From Morella rubra (lineage: Eukaryota > Streptophyta > Magnoliopsida > Fagales > Myricaceae), in NCBI GenBank assembly GCA_003952965.2, contig CM025852.1, forward strand, positions 25,895,457 to 25,959,456: a stretch of 64,000 nucleotides of DNA, in the 5' to 3' direction. Below are positions 21,020 to 33,800 of the stretch, in pieces. Under the pieces are notes generated by a model. It saw only the letters and a program-made list of their open reading frames with translations, searched no databases and was not told the origin of the DNA. Numbering within the stretch: position 1 is the first letter of the stretch; each line of letters starts with the position of its first letter. A program made the position numbers and the translations under genes.

Positions 21020-24000
21020 TCATCTGCTTTCAGAAACAAGATGCGTGTCATCCCCCCTTCCTTGGATAAAAATTTCAGTAGGTTCAAGGCATCCTCTCAG
21101 TGTATCATGACCAAGTTGTGCTCTTTCATTGTCTCCAAACCCAAAGATTTGTCCACGGTTAGTGACTATGACAGTGTGGTACAACCCAGTGCTTACTTGA
21201 GAAACACGGTGAGGTCTTAAGCACTCAAGGACTCTAGGCTTCGTGACTTTATCAGATACTCCCTGGTCAGGGAACCCAAGGCTACCAAACCCCATCCATC
21301 CAAAGCCATAAACTGAACCGTCGTCCACCAGAACAAAGGTTTTCCTCTTTCTTGCACAGACCTTCAGGAAATAAGCACCAAGCATCGTCATGGAAGGGAA
21401 TCAACAATTTCAGACAAGAAAGGAGTAAAGCAGGGCAAAAAGATGGTTCCAGCTTCATGCTATTAACAGTTTTTTGCAACAACAAAAGGTTCCATTTTCT
21501 TGTTAATAAATGACTGCTTCTCTTAACCTGCACAGCGAGATCGTTCTTAAGGCCGATCAAAAGTTCTGGAGTGGTTTTATCAATCTCATCTCCATGGCCT
21601 AATGCACCACAGTAGCCTTTGCCCCAAGTATATACCTGCAACCACCAATAGCAGAAAGTTAATTTACCCCGACAGAGATGAAAGTAGACAAAAACCATGC
21701 CTCATCAACACAATCAAAAAGAAAAGGCAAGCTCTTAGCCATATTAGGAATGTGAATAAACATCATGAAGTCGGAGACTAACAAGTCCACTGGAGTCAAG
21801 TGCCACAGCATGCTCGTCACCAGCAGAGACACGAACCACATGAATACCCTTTCTCTGAAATGTCTGCATTTCACGTGGCTGAAACTCATCATGCTGCTCT
21901 CCATGGCCAAGACAGAAATTAGAACCCGAGCCGAAAGAGTAGACTGCCCCATTTTCAGTAACAGCTAAGACATAACCGGGACCTGCAGCAATCTGAACAA
22001 CAGTACCAACACCCTCAAGCACTTCAATCATTTTAGGAGTTGGTCTGTCTTGGTTGTCACTGTGACCAAGCTGACCATGCGTGTTGGCCCCACATGTGTA
22101 AACCTGGCCTTTTCTTGTAAGGAACACTGTAAAATTAAGCCCCGCAGCAACCTGGAACAATTACTAACCCGTCCATAGTAAATGACTTATCACAAAGACA
22201 ATAACAATAATTCAGAAGAACCAACTCCTCATCTGACAGTCAATAACTAGAAGCCTGTATGTTAGAAAGGGGAACGAGCAGAGGGGGTAGAAAAGGGGTG
22301 GTTTAGAGGAGAAAGAAAAGATAAATATTGCCTCTGAATAAAATTTAAAAAGAAAACAGCTTTCAGTAGATTCATACTGCCCTTCTTGTTAACCCATCAG
22401 GATGATAAAGACAAGTATCTAATTTGAACTTGGACATGGCTTAAAGCCAAACCAGCCAGCACAAAATTAGTAGCACTTTCAATGAAACTACTACAATACT
22501 TCACTGACACCACATGTCTGAACCACATGGATATATTTCATCTCCCAAGCATGATATACATAATTGTGACAAGGCAATTATAAAAAAAATGGACAAAGAC
22601 TAACAACTCAAACGAGTTCCCCATTCACAATTTAAAAATATGAACAAACAAAAAGGAAAGAAATTATCCCATGATAATGTGAAAGCTGACAAACTTTAGC
22701 AGGCCTATGTATATCAAATATCAACTAAAACACAACATATCCATCACATTGCAATCCAATACACTAAATTCTAAACAAACCTATAACTCAAAACATAAGA
22801 AGAGTAATATGCAAGTACCTGCTTGCAAGGAACTCTTTTCAATGATTCAACAAGCCTAGGCCTAAAAATGGGGCGGGTTGTATCTCCATGCCCACAACAA
22901 GATGAAGAATTGTCTCCACACGTGAAAACCTGCACCAGTTAAGAGCAACATCACATGATTATGACAGCCACTTTGTAAAAATTCAACACTGGGTAAAAGT
23001 ATGTAACGAGTGATAAACATAGGAAAGTAACAAATATCCGAAAGCTTGTCACTGAACTAGTTAGTTGTATCATGTAGTAAAATCAATAAGAATGACATGG
23101 CATAATCAGCATGGTTCCCAGCATCTATGCAGCACGGAAGACAATAATAGCTTAGAGCCTAACTGTTGCTTGCACATTTTGCTATGTCACCCACCCACGA
23201 AACGCGAATTGGCAACATCACCCTCTGTCCTCTTCTTACAAAGGGGAGGAGATGCCATTTAAACAAGAGCTCATAGGAAGATATGGTGGCCTCCACTAAA
23301 CTACCTCGAGCCTGCTAATAAATAGTGGATTTTGTAGAATAAATTGGTCTGATAAGTAAGAGCAGTTACTAACCTCTCCAGACTGCATGACAAAGGCAGC
23401 ATGATTTTGGGAGGCTGAAACTTGCACAACCTGAGCCAAAGATGGGAAATCAATCTGCGTAAATGCTACACATTGTGTTGTTTCGGGACCATGACCAAGA
23501 ACACCACACAAACTGGAACCACAGGAGTACACTGATGCCTTCTTGATCAGCAATGTGTGATACCTTCCAGTGGTAATCTGCATCTGCTCAAGAAATTAAT
23601 AATAAATTACTGCTAGGCTACAAAACACCACCAAAAAGATGCGCATAATTACAAAACAAATCAATCAAATATCATGAAGATTATCATCACTATTATCTAT
23701 TTCTGACAATTGATAACGAAAGAATACACATGATTCCATGATCCATAGCTGAAACGTTGCAGGTTCCAATTCCACGCCGGTCGATGTAACTTCACACAAT
23801 ATTCCGAAGAAACTGAAATTCCAATACCAAAAACTGAAAAACATGGGACAACTGCTACTTAACATGCTACAAGAGAGAGAGAGAGAGAATCAATAATATG
23901 AGATTACGCTTATCTCATATGAAAGTGGGCGTACATAAGATGTGTGCGAAAGAGGAGCACCTCAAATGACACAAAAGAAACAAAACAGAATTAAAACTAA

Positions 24001-24365
24001 ACAAGCATATAGAGAAGAAATAGTACATTGCCTGCAGAGGTCTCGACCATCTCAGTCGAGTGCTCCACCGACTGTAAGAACCTCAAAACCCGCTTCCAGT
24101 TCCCATCACAACGACCAAACAACTCTCCCCGAGCATTCCAAGGCATCTGAGCATATATACTACTGGACATGCACAGCTGAAATGCCGCAAAGTCCACCAA
24201 TGATCGGAACTTATGAGGGTACAACCCGTGACTCCCACCAAAAGTCCTAGAAGTCAACTCTAAACAAACAAGATCGACCGCACTGAGCCGGCTGGAGGTC
24301 AAAATCTCCAAAATCAAATGCGATGGTAAGTCTTCAATCGAAATGGACCTAACCCGATCCCCCAT
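21020..24365 (-). CDS. F-box-like plus RCC1-repeat (seven-blade) protein
   Basis: Six coding exons: 24365-24027, 23583-23374, 22929-22819, 22151-21783, 21635-21528, 21361-21020. All junctions are GT..AG in phase 0; 492 residues. Residues about 8-45 (ISIEDLPSHLILEILTSSRL..VCLELTSRTF) form an F-box-like motif. The rest is seven RCC1 repeats with the signature (V/I)(Y/F)..G....G.LGHG: VYSCGSSLCGVLGHG, VFTCGDNSSSCCGHG, VYTCGANTHGQLGHS, VYSFGSGSNFCLGHG, VYTWGKGYCGALGHG, then VYGFGWMGFGSLGF and IFGFGDNERAQLGHD. An F-box suggests SCF ubiquitin-ligase recruitment, with the propeller as interaction surface; the target is unknown. The start is ATG 24365; the GTG-initiated upstream extension is not used. 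A good donor at about 24912 and acceptor near 24676 suggest a 5'-UTR intron. Confidence 0.9.
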
Positions 24366-26179
24366 TTTGCTAAATTTCACTCTCTCAACACCACAAGTAG
24401 AGACCCAAATTATGTTTCCCCTCGATTACCAAAAGCAAACAATTTAACAATCGAGCACTCGTGAAATATCAAATTTTTAGGCGAAATCTAAGGCAATTAA
24501 AGCAGCATATAAAAAACACATCAGACGGAAGAAAGATACAGGAAATTGAGTAGGATAATGGGGGTCTAGATGAAAAATTCACGGGTGGTTGAAACAGTGT
24601 TTGGAAATAAATCATCAGATGGGTTAAATCCAGACCCCGGATTATCGTAAATTCCAAGGAATGCGAAGGTTTGCCTGCAAATTCAGCACAAAAACCAACC
24701 AAATAACAGAGAATTAGAACAAGAGCAATAATAGCAAAAATTAGATTAATAGTTAACTCTACTGAAAAAAAAAAGCTCTAAATTCCGGATGAGAAGTAGA
24801 AAAAAGGTTACTTTCGAGATCGTAGCCATAGGTGATTTAGAATGTGGGTATTGGAGATGACTTTCAATCGAAACAGCTACAGAAAAGCAAATAAGTTGCG
24901 AAATCTTACCTTGAAAAGTGTCGTCAGCGGAGCTTTTCGGTGGCCATCCCCGACTTTTTCTCGCTTGTCTACAAATTAAGCTCTGAATCAGGAAATCGCA
25001 GAAAGTGACTAAGGAGTGGAAAAAAAAGATAAATTCAGCAAGTGAGATTGCTGATAAAGATTTCCACTAAAGAGAGAGAAAGAAGAGGAAAAGGGCAGAA
25101 AAGGCTGAAGGGTATCGAGCTCTCTTTATAGCTGCTGACATTTCCTCGCTGTCATGCTTTATGTCTTGCGCCATAAGCTATGAGTGACTTTTTCTTTCCT
25201 CTATCTGGCTCTGGCTAAGGAATTTCGAGTTAAATAATAAGGGCAGAGAGCGAGAGGGACAGGGGAGGAATCTCCGTGCGTGGAATTTCAGGGAAGTTGT
25301 GTTCTCCAACTACTTAGGTCTGGCCTCCTGCGGGATTCGACCTCGTTGCTCTATTAGTTTGGTCGTTTGTCTGTGTCCGTGTGCTGACACGTGGAGGTCT
25401 TCTTTGGTGAACATATCAGCAGAATGAAGGGAGCTTTGCGTCAGAGGGTAGTAATTCTCAGAAATAGTTGCAACAGTAATCGCATTCGCGCGGTTACTCT
25501 AAAATTGAAGTCGCGGTCTTTAAGAAACACGTGTCCAACCCACAAAGTTCGAAAGGTTAAGAGGGCCAAGTCACATCCTTAATAGGAGTCGCCGAAATTG
25601 CATGATACCTGAAAGAAAAGAATAAAAGGAAAGATGAGTAAATTAGGAAGTTTTAAAAGCTTAGAAAATGAAAATTATTCATAAAAAAAGAAAAAGAAAT
25701 TTATTGACTATTCTTCAAAACTCTCTAAGCTCGTGAAAAAAATATACCAAAATATTAATAGAAAATTAAAAGAATTTGGATGTGCTTCCAAGTCATCGCT
25801 CCTTAGCCACTACGCCTTTGATTTCTCAATTTCTTCAAATTGTGTTTTTTTTTTATAAGTAATTTTAATGGTTATTTTCATCAAATTGTTGGAATAGGAT
25901 TAATGGTTATCGTCAGTATACTTTTAAGAAGATTTTGGCAACTTGTAAATTAAAGTAGAAGAATTTTAGTAGTTCGCATGCTAAAATTTTAGCGTTAGAC
26001 TAATAAAATAACTATAAAATAATTAATCTTCCCATCAAATCATATCTTGTACTATAATAAACATAAAAAAATTCATTCAAATCATATATTTCTTCACTTT
26101 TTCACCGACTCCTGCACCTTAAGTCTTCAAACTATCATCCAACGACATTTGAATCTAACATGACACAATTATGAATACT
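24366..26179. other. 5' UTR/promoter of the RCC1 gene, then spacer
   Basis: 24366 to about 25100 is the transcribed leader of the minus-strand RCC1 gene, with a CAAG|GTAAGA donor at about 24912. 25100-25600 is GC-richer and probably contains its promoter. 25600-26160 is AT-rich spacer and likely includes the 3' UTR of the next minus-strand gene. No extra gene is supported. Confidence 0.5.
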
Positions 26180-28161
26180 TTAATTGGTCCGCTTGGATGT
26201 TGCAAATTGAATTTCGTCGTCAGGTGCCAATCTGAATTTCAGAACCTTATGAAGCTGTGCAACCGGTTTCACATGTTTGCTTGGAGTTTGATTTGGATCT
26301 ATTATACATTTTCCCGAGAAAAGGTTCGCTTCAGATGGTCCTGTCTCTTCATGAACCTCTGGGATGGCTTCTGCAAAAAGAACCAGATTCGGTCCAAATT
26401 ACAAGGCAGAGAAAAAAGCAAAGAAAGATCTGGCGCAATATAACATACAACCTATTAATTTGAAGACAATAGCTCCTGGATCAAATAGCCAATATGACTT
26501 CTGTCATATAGGAGGCTCAACGCAGTTTTAATAATCATTCAAGTGATATTGACCCTAATATGACTAGCAACACAACTAGCTACTTGACTTCTATAACACT
26601 ATAAGCATGCATTCCATGAAGGCCTCTCCCCAAATTCTCTATGCATATGAATGGTTCGCCAATTATTGCTTCCGGATAAATGACGCACACCAGAGGGATC
26701 TTGAGTAAATAGTGATGTCAAGGGATGGAATTACAAGCCCCAATTTAGTCTGTATCATTGAGGCCATACTTTTCGACAGTACATATCATATAGAAGATGA
26801 AAAGATTTCAGCCCCGGCCAGTTGATCCTGCTTATGCAACTGAATCTATCCCACATACATCTTTAACAACGCGATGGAGGAAAATCTTTTAATCACTCCA
26901 TAATTGTAAAAAACTGAGACCGACACACCTCAAGGAACCAAAACACTCACCTTCTTCCGTGAAAACCAAGCATGTGCCAATTGTTTCTTCATATTCTCCT
27001 ACCTGTAAGAAGACCAGAATCAGCGAAGGCTAATGGGAACCAAGAGTCAAGGCAAACTTAACTGGACGTAAATGAGAAAACCAAGGATAAAGCCAATGGG
27101 AGTTAGTCAAACCAAGTGCTGAATTCTACTCAAGTCATTCAAGGATGCAACAAACTCAAACTCTTTTCGAGGAACATCTAATTACTAGTGGAATCAATAG
27201 ATTAGAGCTAAAATTTCCTTTCGGACTATTGAGAAGGAAGTAAAGAGAATGGTAGATGAAACTTATTTCTGTACTATCTCAAGCCAAACCTTTAGACATC
27301 AGGCCATAGAGTATGAAAGATATTGGCTTCTCCATGAAACAGATATCATTTGATTGAAATGAAGAGCAGAAGATTACTCCTGCAAATGACACGCAAACCA
27401 ATAATTCCTTATACACTTGGGGTTCTTATCCCAAAAAAGGCAATTTGATATAAATTAGTGGTGCATCTTCTTTATATGCAATGCTACTACTTATTTATAT
27501 TGATGTATGTATGAATGTGTACGTGTGCATGTGTGTGCATAGCAGGGTTCATCACATGAACATCCCCAATAAGAAAAAAGAAAACACAACGTAGGTGTGT
27601 GCATAGCCCCAACAAATACTTAAATCTGACTGCAACATTTTTCTTTTTTTTTTGGGGTTGGGGGGGGGTAGAAAAAGAAAAAAAAAACATGTCTTTACAT
27701 GAACAATTTACACGCTCAAAGACAGATAAGACTTTATATTGGCAATAAACTCACCAGTTTCAGTTTGTCATCAATAACTAATACGGGATTCAATGTGTCC
27801 AGGCCCTACAAATAAGGAAAAAAACAAAAGGTAATGAGATCTGAAGGAACCAAAAAAGAATCCACATGTAGAAATCAGAAAAAGAAAAATAGAACAAGCA
27901 CTTTTAATGCAATGATGTGGCGAAGAACTTGGAGAAAGGCACAGAAGCCTTCATCAGCTGACCATAGTTTAACAAAATTGGATCAAACACTACAAAGAGT
28001 CAATAACTTCCAGCCAATTTCTATATAGAAGATATGGAGCATACAGAGAGAACGTATGGAGCATTTGGCGGTATGTCAAGTTGCCCAGAAACACTGTTGA
28101 GATCCAGCAATACAAATTCTTCTTCATCCTCATGATCATGTTGCCCTGGATTCGTCTCCAT
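26180..28161 (-). CDS. General transcription factor 3C polypeptide 6-like (TFIIIC small subunit)
   Basis: Four coding exons, 28161-28045, 27805-27755, 27002-26951 and 26370-26180, encode 136 residues with all phases consistent. The conserved core begins at about residue 14: [20 protein letters not shown], then [20 protein letters not shown] and [20 protein letters not shown]. This is the tau55/Sfc7-related TFIIIC domain of GTF3C6. The family subunit belongs to the TFIIIC complex that binds A/B boxes of tRNA genes and recruits TFIIIB for RNA polymerase III. A lysine-rich tail ending KRTN closes the protein, as usual in plant members. The ATG lies three bases after the acceptor of a probable 5'-UTR intron, whose donor CAAG|GTAAAA is at about 28892. 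No lesions are seen. Confidence 0.88.
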
Positions 28162-30891
28162 ATTCTACGCACGCAGACAGAAACGTATAAGAAGGAATGA
28201 TAAATGACAATGAAATTGTGTTCGCCGCACAACAAAGCACATGTGTACTTGATGTCTCCATAATAATTATCGTTCATGGTATAAGAAAATAGGAAAGGGC
28301 AAGGATCTAAAACGCCAATCCCTTTTGGGGGCCAAATACCTCCGATCTCTTCAACAGGTGCCAGAGAAGAATGAGAAGAAGCCCTAAAGAAAAGCAAAAA
28401 AGAACATAACCTCGATACGATAAACAGAATAAAACCATATCGGGGTCCTAATTGTACAAGTCTCTCTTTGATTCCACTACTGCTAGTTAAGAAGGGCAAT
28501 ACCCGAACTTACTCTCGGGGAGAGGAAGAAGCGTAAGAGCACAGTCAGACATTAATCGCCACTCGAGGAAGTTAATAATACGAACTGAAGCTAGTCAACC
28601 AAGCTAGTCCATTCTATTCAGCATCAACAATCAACATAGTAATTCAAAAAATCCCTTTTCCTGAAGAAAAGTAGCTTAAAGTTTCCGCTTTGGTTCACGA
28701 TGTGGCGATAGGAACGAGAGTGTTTAAGATTCCTCATATTTTCAAAATTGCGCCTTTTCGGTCGCTAATCACCCACACAAGCTCCGGCGACAACACAGCT
28801 CATAGACACCATACTCATCTCAATCAAACTAATAACTTGTGGAGTATAAACTATTTTTAAGCATAGAATAAATAGAACAAAGTCGGTTTTACCTTGAATT
28901 CGGGAGAGCAGGATCAATGAGGAATTCCCAAAGATTTTCCAGTGAACTGGCCGAAATGACAACCCGGTTGAAGAGAGAGGTAGCCGGCGGAGGAGGCCGT
29001 ACGGAGACGGGTGAGCTAAGAACGTGCAAGAGAAGCTGCTTCAGTCGAATCAGCTAAAGCTTGAAATCGTATTTCGAAACCGCGCTTTCCATGAGAAAAT
29101 GTGATTCGGAATCCGGAGAGACGATCTTGAGGCCGAAATCGTAAACGTAGTTTAGACGGCGTTGCCGCGTTGGACAAACAAAATTTTGTTAAAATTAGGG
29201 TAAAATTTTAAGGAGTCGGCGCGAAAAGTGAGGAAAGAAAATAAGGTGGTGTTTCGTTCCTCCCAAAATTTTTACTTTTATTAAAAATTTATAAAATAAT
29301 CTATTTTTTCTTATTAATTTATTTTTTTATTATAATATTTATTTAAATCTTCTCTTTTTATTTTTTTTTATCAATTTTATAAAATATTTATATTTTTTAC
29401 AAACTTTAAAATTTCTAAAATTTTTAATTCTCAAAATTTTTATTTTTAAAAATTCTTAAAAATATTAGTAAAAAAGTGATAAATTTGATGAAAAATTGAA
29501 AAAAAAGTGAGTAAAAAATATGATGAGAGTGAGATTTTTGTGACGATGACAATGAAAACAAACACCATGTCAGATAGAAGCGTCCAAATTTTGTAATTTA
29601 AAGTGAAAAAATAGTTATTAAAATTATACTTTCTTTTACAAAAGACTCCTAACTCTGGAAATACCTATATGAAATTCTAACAATTAAATTCTAGTTCACA
29701 AGAGTAGTGGAAAAGTGAAATTTTAGTTCACAAGAGTAGTGGAAAAGTGAAGAGCTATTATTTAAATATATTTTTTATGTTTATTATAATAAAAATAAAT
29801 AATTTGATAAAGATGCCATCAAATGCTTGTTAAGCACATACAAATCATTCCCTTCCTCCTTGCTCTCTAGGTATTTCAAAAAAGTTGCATTCGGTCCATT
29901 AATTTCCGTATCAATTGATAAGACGTGAGTTCGAGTCACTCTACTACTAGACAAGTCCCTCACTTACAACATATGGAGTTGAGGGGTTGATCCCATATGG
30001 ATCACCCACGTATCCTCTCACGGGGTTTAAGTTGTCAATGAAGTTGTCTTAAAACAGCATGTGGATTTGATACATTTATCGAACTTATTACATAAATCTT
30101 CATTATCCCACCAACCAATTATTTAGTACCACTTAGACTCAACTTGCTCATTTGTACCATGTGAAAATCTTGCTGACCGAAGTAACAAAGATTCATTATG
30201 CTTCCACGAAACGATTATAGTATGAACAACAGCAACCTAATACGACTCCTGCATTGCAAAGAGACGACCGTAATTCTACAAGATAGTGGAATAAACACAA
30301 CAATTTGCCTCTATACATTGTTATCAGACAAATGTAGAATTTACATGGGGATCTAAAAATGCTTTCGACCTCGTTTCATCATTTTGTCCACTGTCATTGA
30401 AAATCGAAAGGGAGAAGAAGTAAAGAAATTCTCTTCCTTTCAGGATGATCAAACATATCAGGACTAGGACAAGAAGGATTTCCGCAATTAGATCTTTGCA
30501 GTCCCGTTGCTTTCCTTGCTCTCTCAGTTAATTATACAAGGTCGCTACCAAACTTTCCTGTGGGGCTAGTTGAATTAGGACCAAATTTTAGGTCGGTGCA
30601 TGCTAGAAGTACAATGCTCTGGCAAAGAGCTTACAAACCCCAGCTTCAGAGTTTCCATAGATACCCCATGCAGGGTCATGCTCCAGCTCAAAGCAAATTT
30701 CGGAAAATAAACAACAGCAAACCAAAAAGGATATTGTCATTGAATAATGATAAAAGATAGGCATGTGTTTACTGTTACAAATCACATTCAAGACATCCAC
30801 TATTATGTGGTCTTTAACACACAGCTTTCAGACAGAAATAGTAAAAGGTGTGGAAATTTTGCCCCAAGAGGAGAAAGCTGTGAACAAACCA
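28162..30891. other. 5' region of the TFIIIC gene, then spacer with AT-rich MITE-like block
   Basis: 28162-28892 is the leader intron of the GTF3C6-like gene; its first exon and promoter lie at about 28893-29200. About 29244-29568 is extremely AT-rich and bounded by GTGGTGTTTCGTTCC and GAAAACAAACACCA, an imperfect inverted pair suggesting a MITE. A 29-bp phrase ('gaaattttagttcacaagagtagtggaaaagtgaa') is directly repeated around 29690-29750. About 30400-30891 should hold the 3' UTR of the LRR gene. Confidence 0.45.
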
Positions 30892-33800
30892 CTAGTTTGG
30901 GAGTCTATCCTTCAAATAATTCAGAACAGCTTTTGTTCCTCGGTCCAAAATTGACCTCCGGATGCTGCAAAACATACAGAAAGAAAAAAAGAAGAAGAAG
31001 AAGCAGCAAGTAATTCGATACCATTAAGGGATCTAATCATAATTTGACCTAAACGATATCACTGGAAAATTTATTAATAAAACATTAGTAAACATTTGAA
31101 ATGTTCTTTTCAGTCTCTGTATTTCAGATGCTAGTCCTTTTCTAGGCAATAGCTTGATTTTGAATTCCAGTAAACAACATCTCAGCTCTACAAAAATAAT
31201 TTTGGTAATTGAGGTTACGATGCCGAAGCTGTGTCCAATTCCCAAGCAAATGAGTAAATTGAATAGTCCAGCAGATCCTTTTATTCATTATGTGATTGTT
31301 CAAGTCTCAAATAGAATTCTGGATACCATGAGACAGGATCTTCTTAATGATTTAAGAACACAAGTCGCAAGAAGCAATTATGCTCAGAGCTTGAGATAAG
31401 ACCCCAAACTTTGCCTTACGTTTTTGTGCAACCAATCATATCTCGTAATAAAATAGTAATCCAAGTAATACCCTTCTGCAGTGAACAATTTCTCTTCTTG
31501 TATCCAAAAAACAGATAGCCCTTCAAGTTTCACTCAGATGAAGATGTGCAGTTGATTAAACTAGATAAACTCTAAGGATTTGTCATTCATTTACTAATTT
31601 GATGATCTTTCTTGTCTGTGAAGTCATTAGGCTACAATGGCACCCCAGCAAGGTCTAAGAAACTTCCCACAGAATTTAAATAATGCTTCAATATTTAAAA
31701 AACATCCCACAGAATATATTTAAAAAAAGTAGGTGAATTGGGAACAAGTGGCATACCTTCTCAATGGATTTCCGCCAAGTCTTAAGGCCTGTAGGCTCGG
31801 TTCAAGTAAACCCTGGCCAAAGAACTCATCATTGTTTAACTCAGATGACATTACAAATCACGGATATAAAAATCTGGATATACATATCATGTGAAGCAGG
31901 CTAAAAGTCTAAATTACATTCCTCAAGAAAAAAGTGACGACTTGCTATGCTATATCATGCGCAACATGACAATGCAAACTAAGAACTACAACTCAAAAAA
32001 TGCTTTATGGGCTAAAATACAGGGCTCTCTGAAATTCAGTTTGCTTCTGAACTAACTTCATGACTCATAATCAGATGGAGGTATCTATCAAAACACCAAT
32101 TATTTTCATGACTTGATTGTCAGACAATGGTAGTTCCAATTTCTCTCAGTTTCAAGGACAAATGATGCATGTTGTTGACATTGAACACTAGGTGGACCAA
32201 AAATGAACAGGTTAAATTTGGCATATCGTGTCAAACACCATGCTTTGCGACTTATAAACTCAAAATAACAGTGAAAGGCTGACCAGCTCTGGGGGCAGCA
32301 CCGAAATGTTGTTGTCAGAAAGGTCAAGCTCAATCAGAGATGTAAGATTTTGGAACCCCTGCATGCCGAAACTAATAAACACAATCACAAACTCGGCAGC
32401 TGATAGATCTAAAATGGAACAAAATGCACCCACAAAACAGTTTTTTTAACTAAGGATATATCTCATAGATACACCAGCGTATCTCTTTCTGTGCAGTTCC
32501 TAAATAATTAATTAACTTCCTACCAACAGCCCAATTTATTGATCGATGGACTACTTATGGACAAAATGACAAATATAACCTTCTATCGATGCTAGAGAAG
32601 AAGAATGAAAAAAGAGTTCGAAAATTAACAATTAAAGCTATTAAACTAAATATGGCAACTTTACTTCCACAGATAATTTACATAAACCACCTGAAACTAA
32701 GCTCTTAACGGTAACACTTTACAGGCCTCAATCCACTATATCTACTAAAAGGAACAAGAAACAATCTTTTGACCTGAATGAACCAACAGAAATATTGTTT
32801 TCCCACCAATAAAGGAAAATATAGAATTCCGAAGCCAGCTATAAACAACATGGATCATTTTCCAAGTCTCTCTCCCATGACCCATCAATATTAAAGCGAA
32901 GGCAATCAATGTTAACTCTAACAGCTACTCAAGTACACAGTGAAGAATTAAGTATACTTCAAGCAAGATAAATTACCACTGGAATCGATTGAAGGGAATT
33001 TTGGCTCAAGTCAAGGATCCGTAATTGCTGTAAGCTAAATATATCTGATGGGACTTCAGTTAGCTGCATTCTCCTGTTAACTTCAAATTACATGTAAGAA
33101 AATAGCTCAGATTGAAGAAAATACCAACATGTACAAGCATAGAAGTGCCGAGGTGTATCAGACATATATGAATACATTTGCCTGATAAGCGAATACATTT
33201 GTCATAAAATATTTGTGTGTGCATCTATCTGTGAGATTTTACTCTAATTTCCAGATGACTGACCTCAGGTAAAGCTCTTGCAGGCCAGGTATGCTGGAAA
33301 AAATTGGATGCTCTGGTAATGAAGCAGCATTACCACTTAGGTCCAGAATCTGAACCCTAGAGACTGCTTGAAAACCATCAGCTGGAATCTGCAGGTCAGG
33401 TAATCAGAGGGTAGTCAAATCATGGTGATGACAGAGGCACACAACAGACTATAGAACAGGCAGAAAAGGGAAATATGTGCATCAATTTGGAATCCCACCA
33501 TCTTTTAATCGTCAGGCCTCCAACTATGGATATGAAACAAAAGAAAACCAGAAGGCTTTTAATTTGTGACATAATTAGAAGACAGTCATGATGATATACA
33601 TACACTGTGAAGCCTCTAGATTGACAAGAGGCTAAAAACCAAAGCGTGTTCATGTGAGTGCTTCTATTATTTAAGGAAATATCTTAATTCTAGCACAGTT
33701 AACGGATACATTTGTGCCGCAGATAAAGGTGCACAGGATATATTATTCATTTGAGGAAAGTCTAGTGCCTAAGTCACTAAATGGCCATCACTATCCCTTA

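Noticed and set aside
23230..23275. 'aaggggaggagatgccatttaaac' resembling 37055-37095 in the LRR gene
   Set aside because: A shared dispersed-repeat scrap of about 40 bp on both sites, but too short to call an element or find ends.
27990..28499. Minus-strand frame of 169 codons over GTF3C6 exon 1
   Set aside because: It is the wrong frame across the true exon and runs through the leader intron. The TFIIIC domain is in another frame.
29925..29945. B-box-like GAGTTCGAGTCAC suggesting a tRNA or SINE
   Set aside because: There is no A box at the right distance, no cloverleaf and no flanking duplication.
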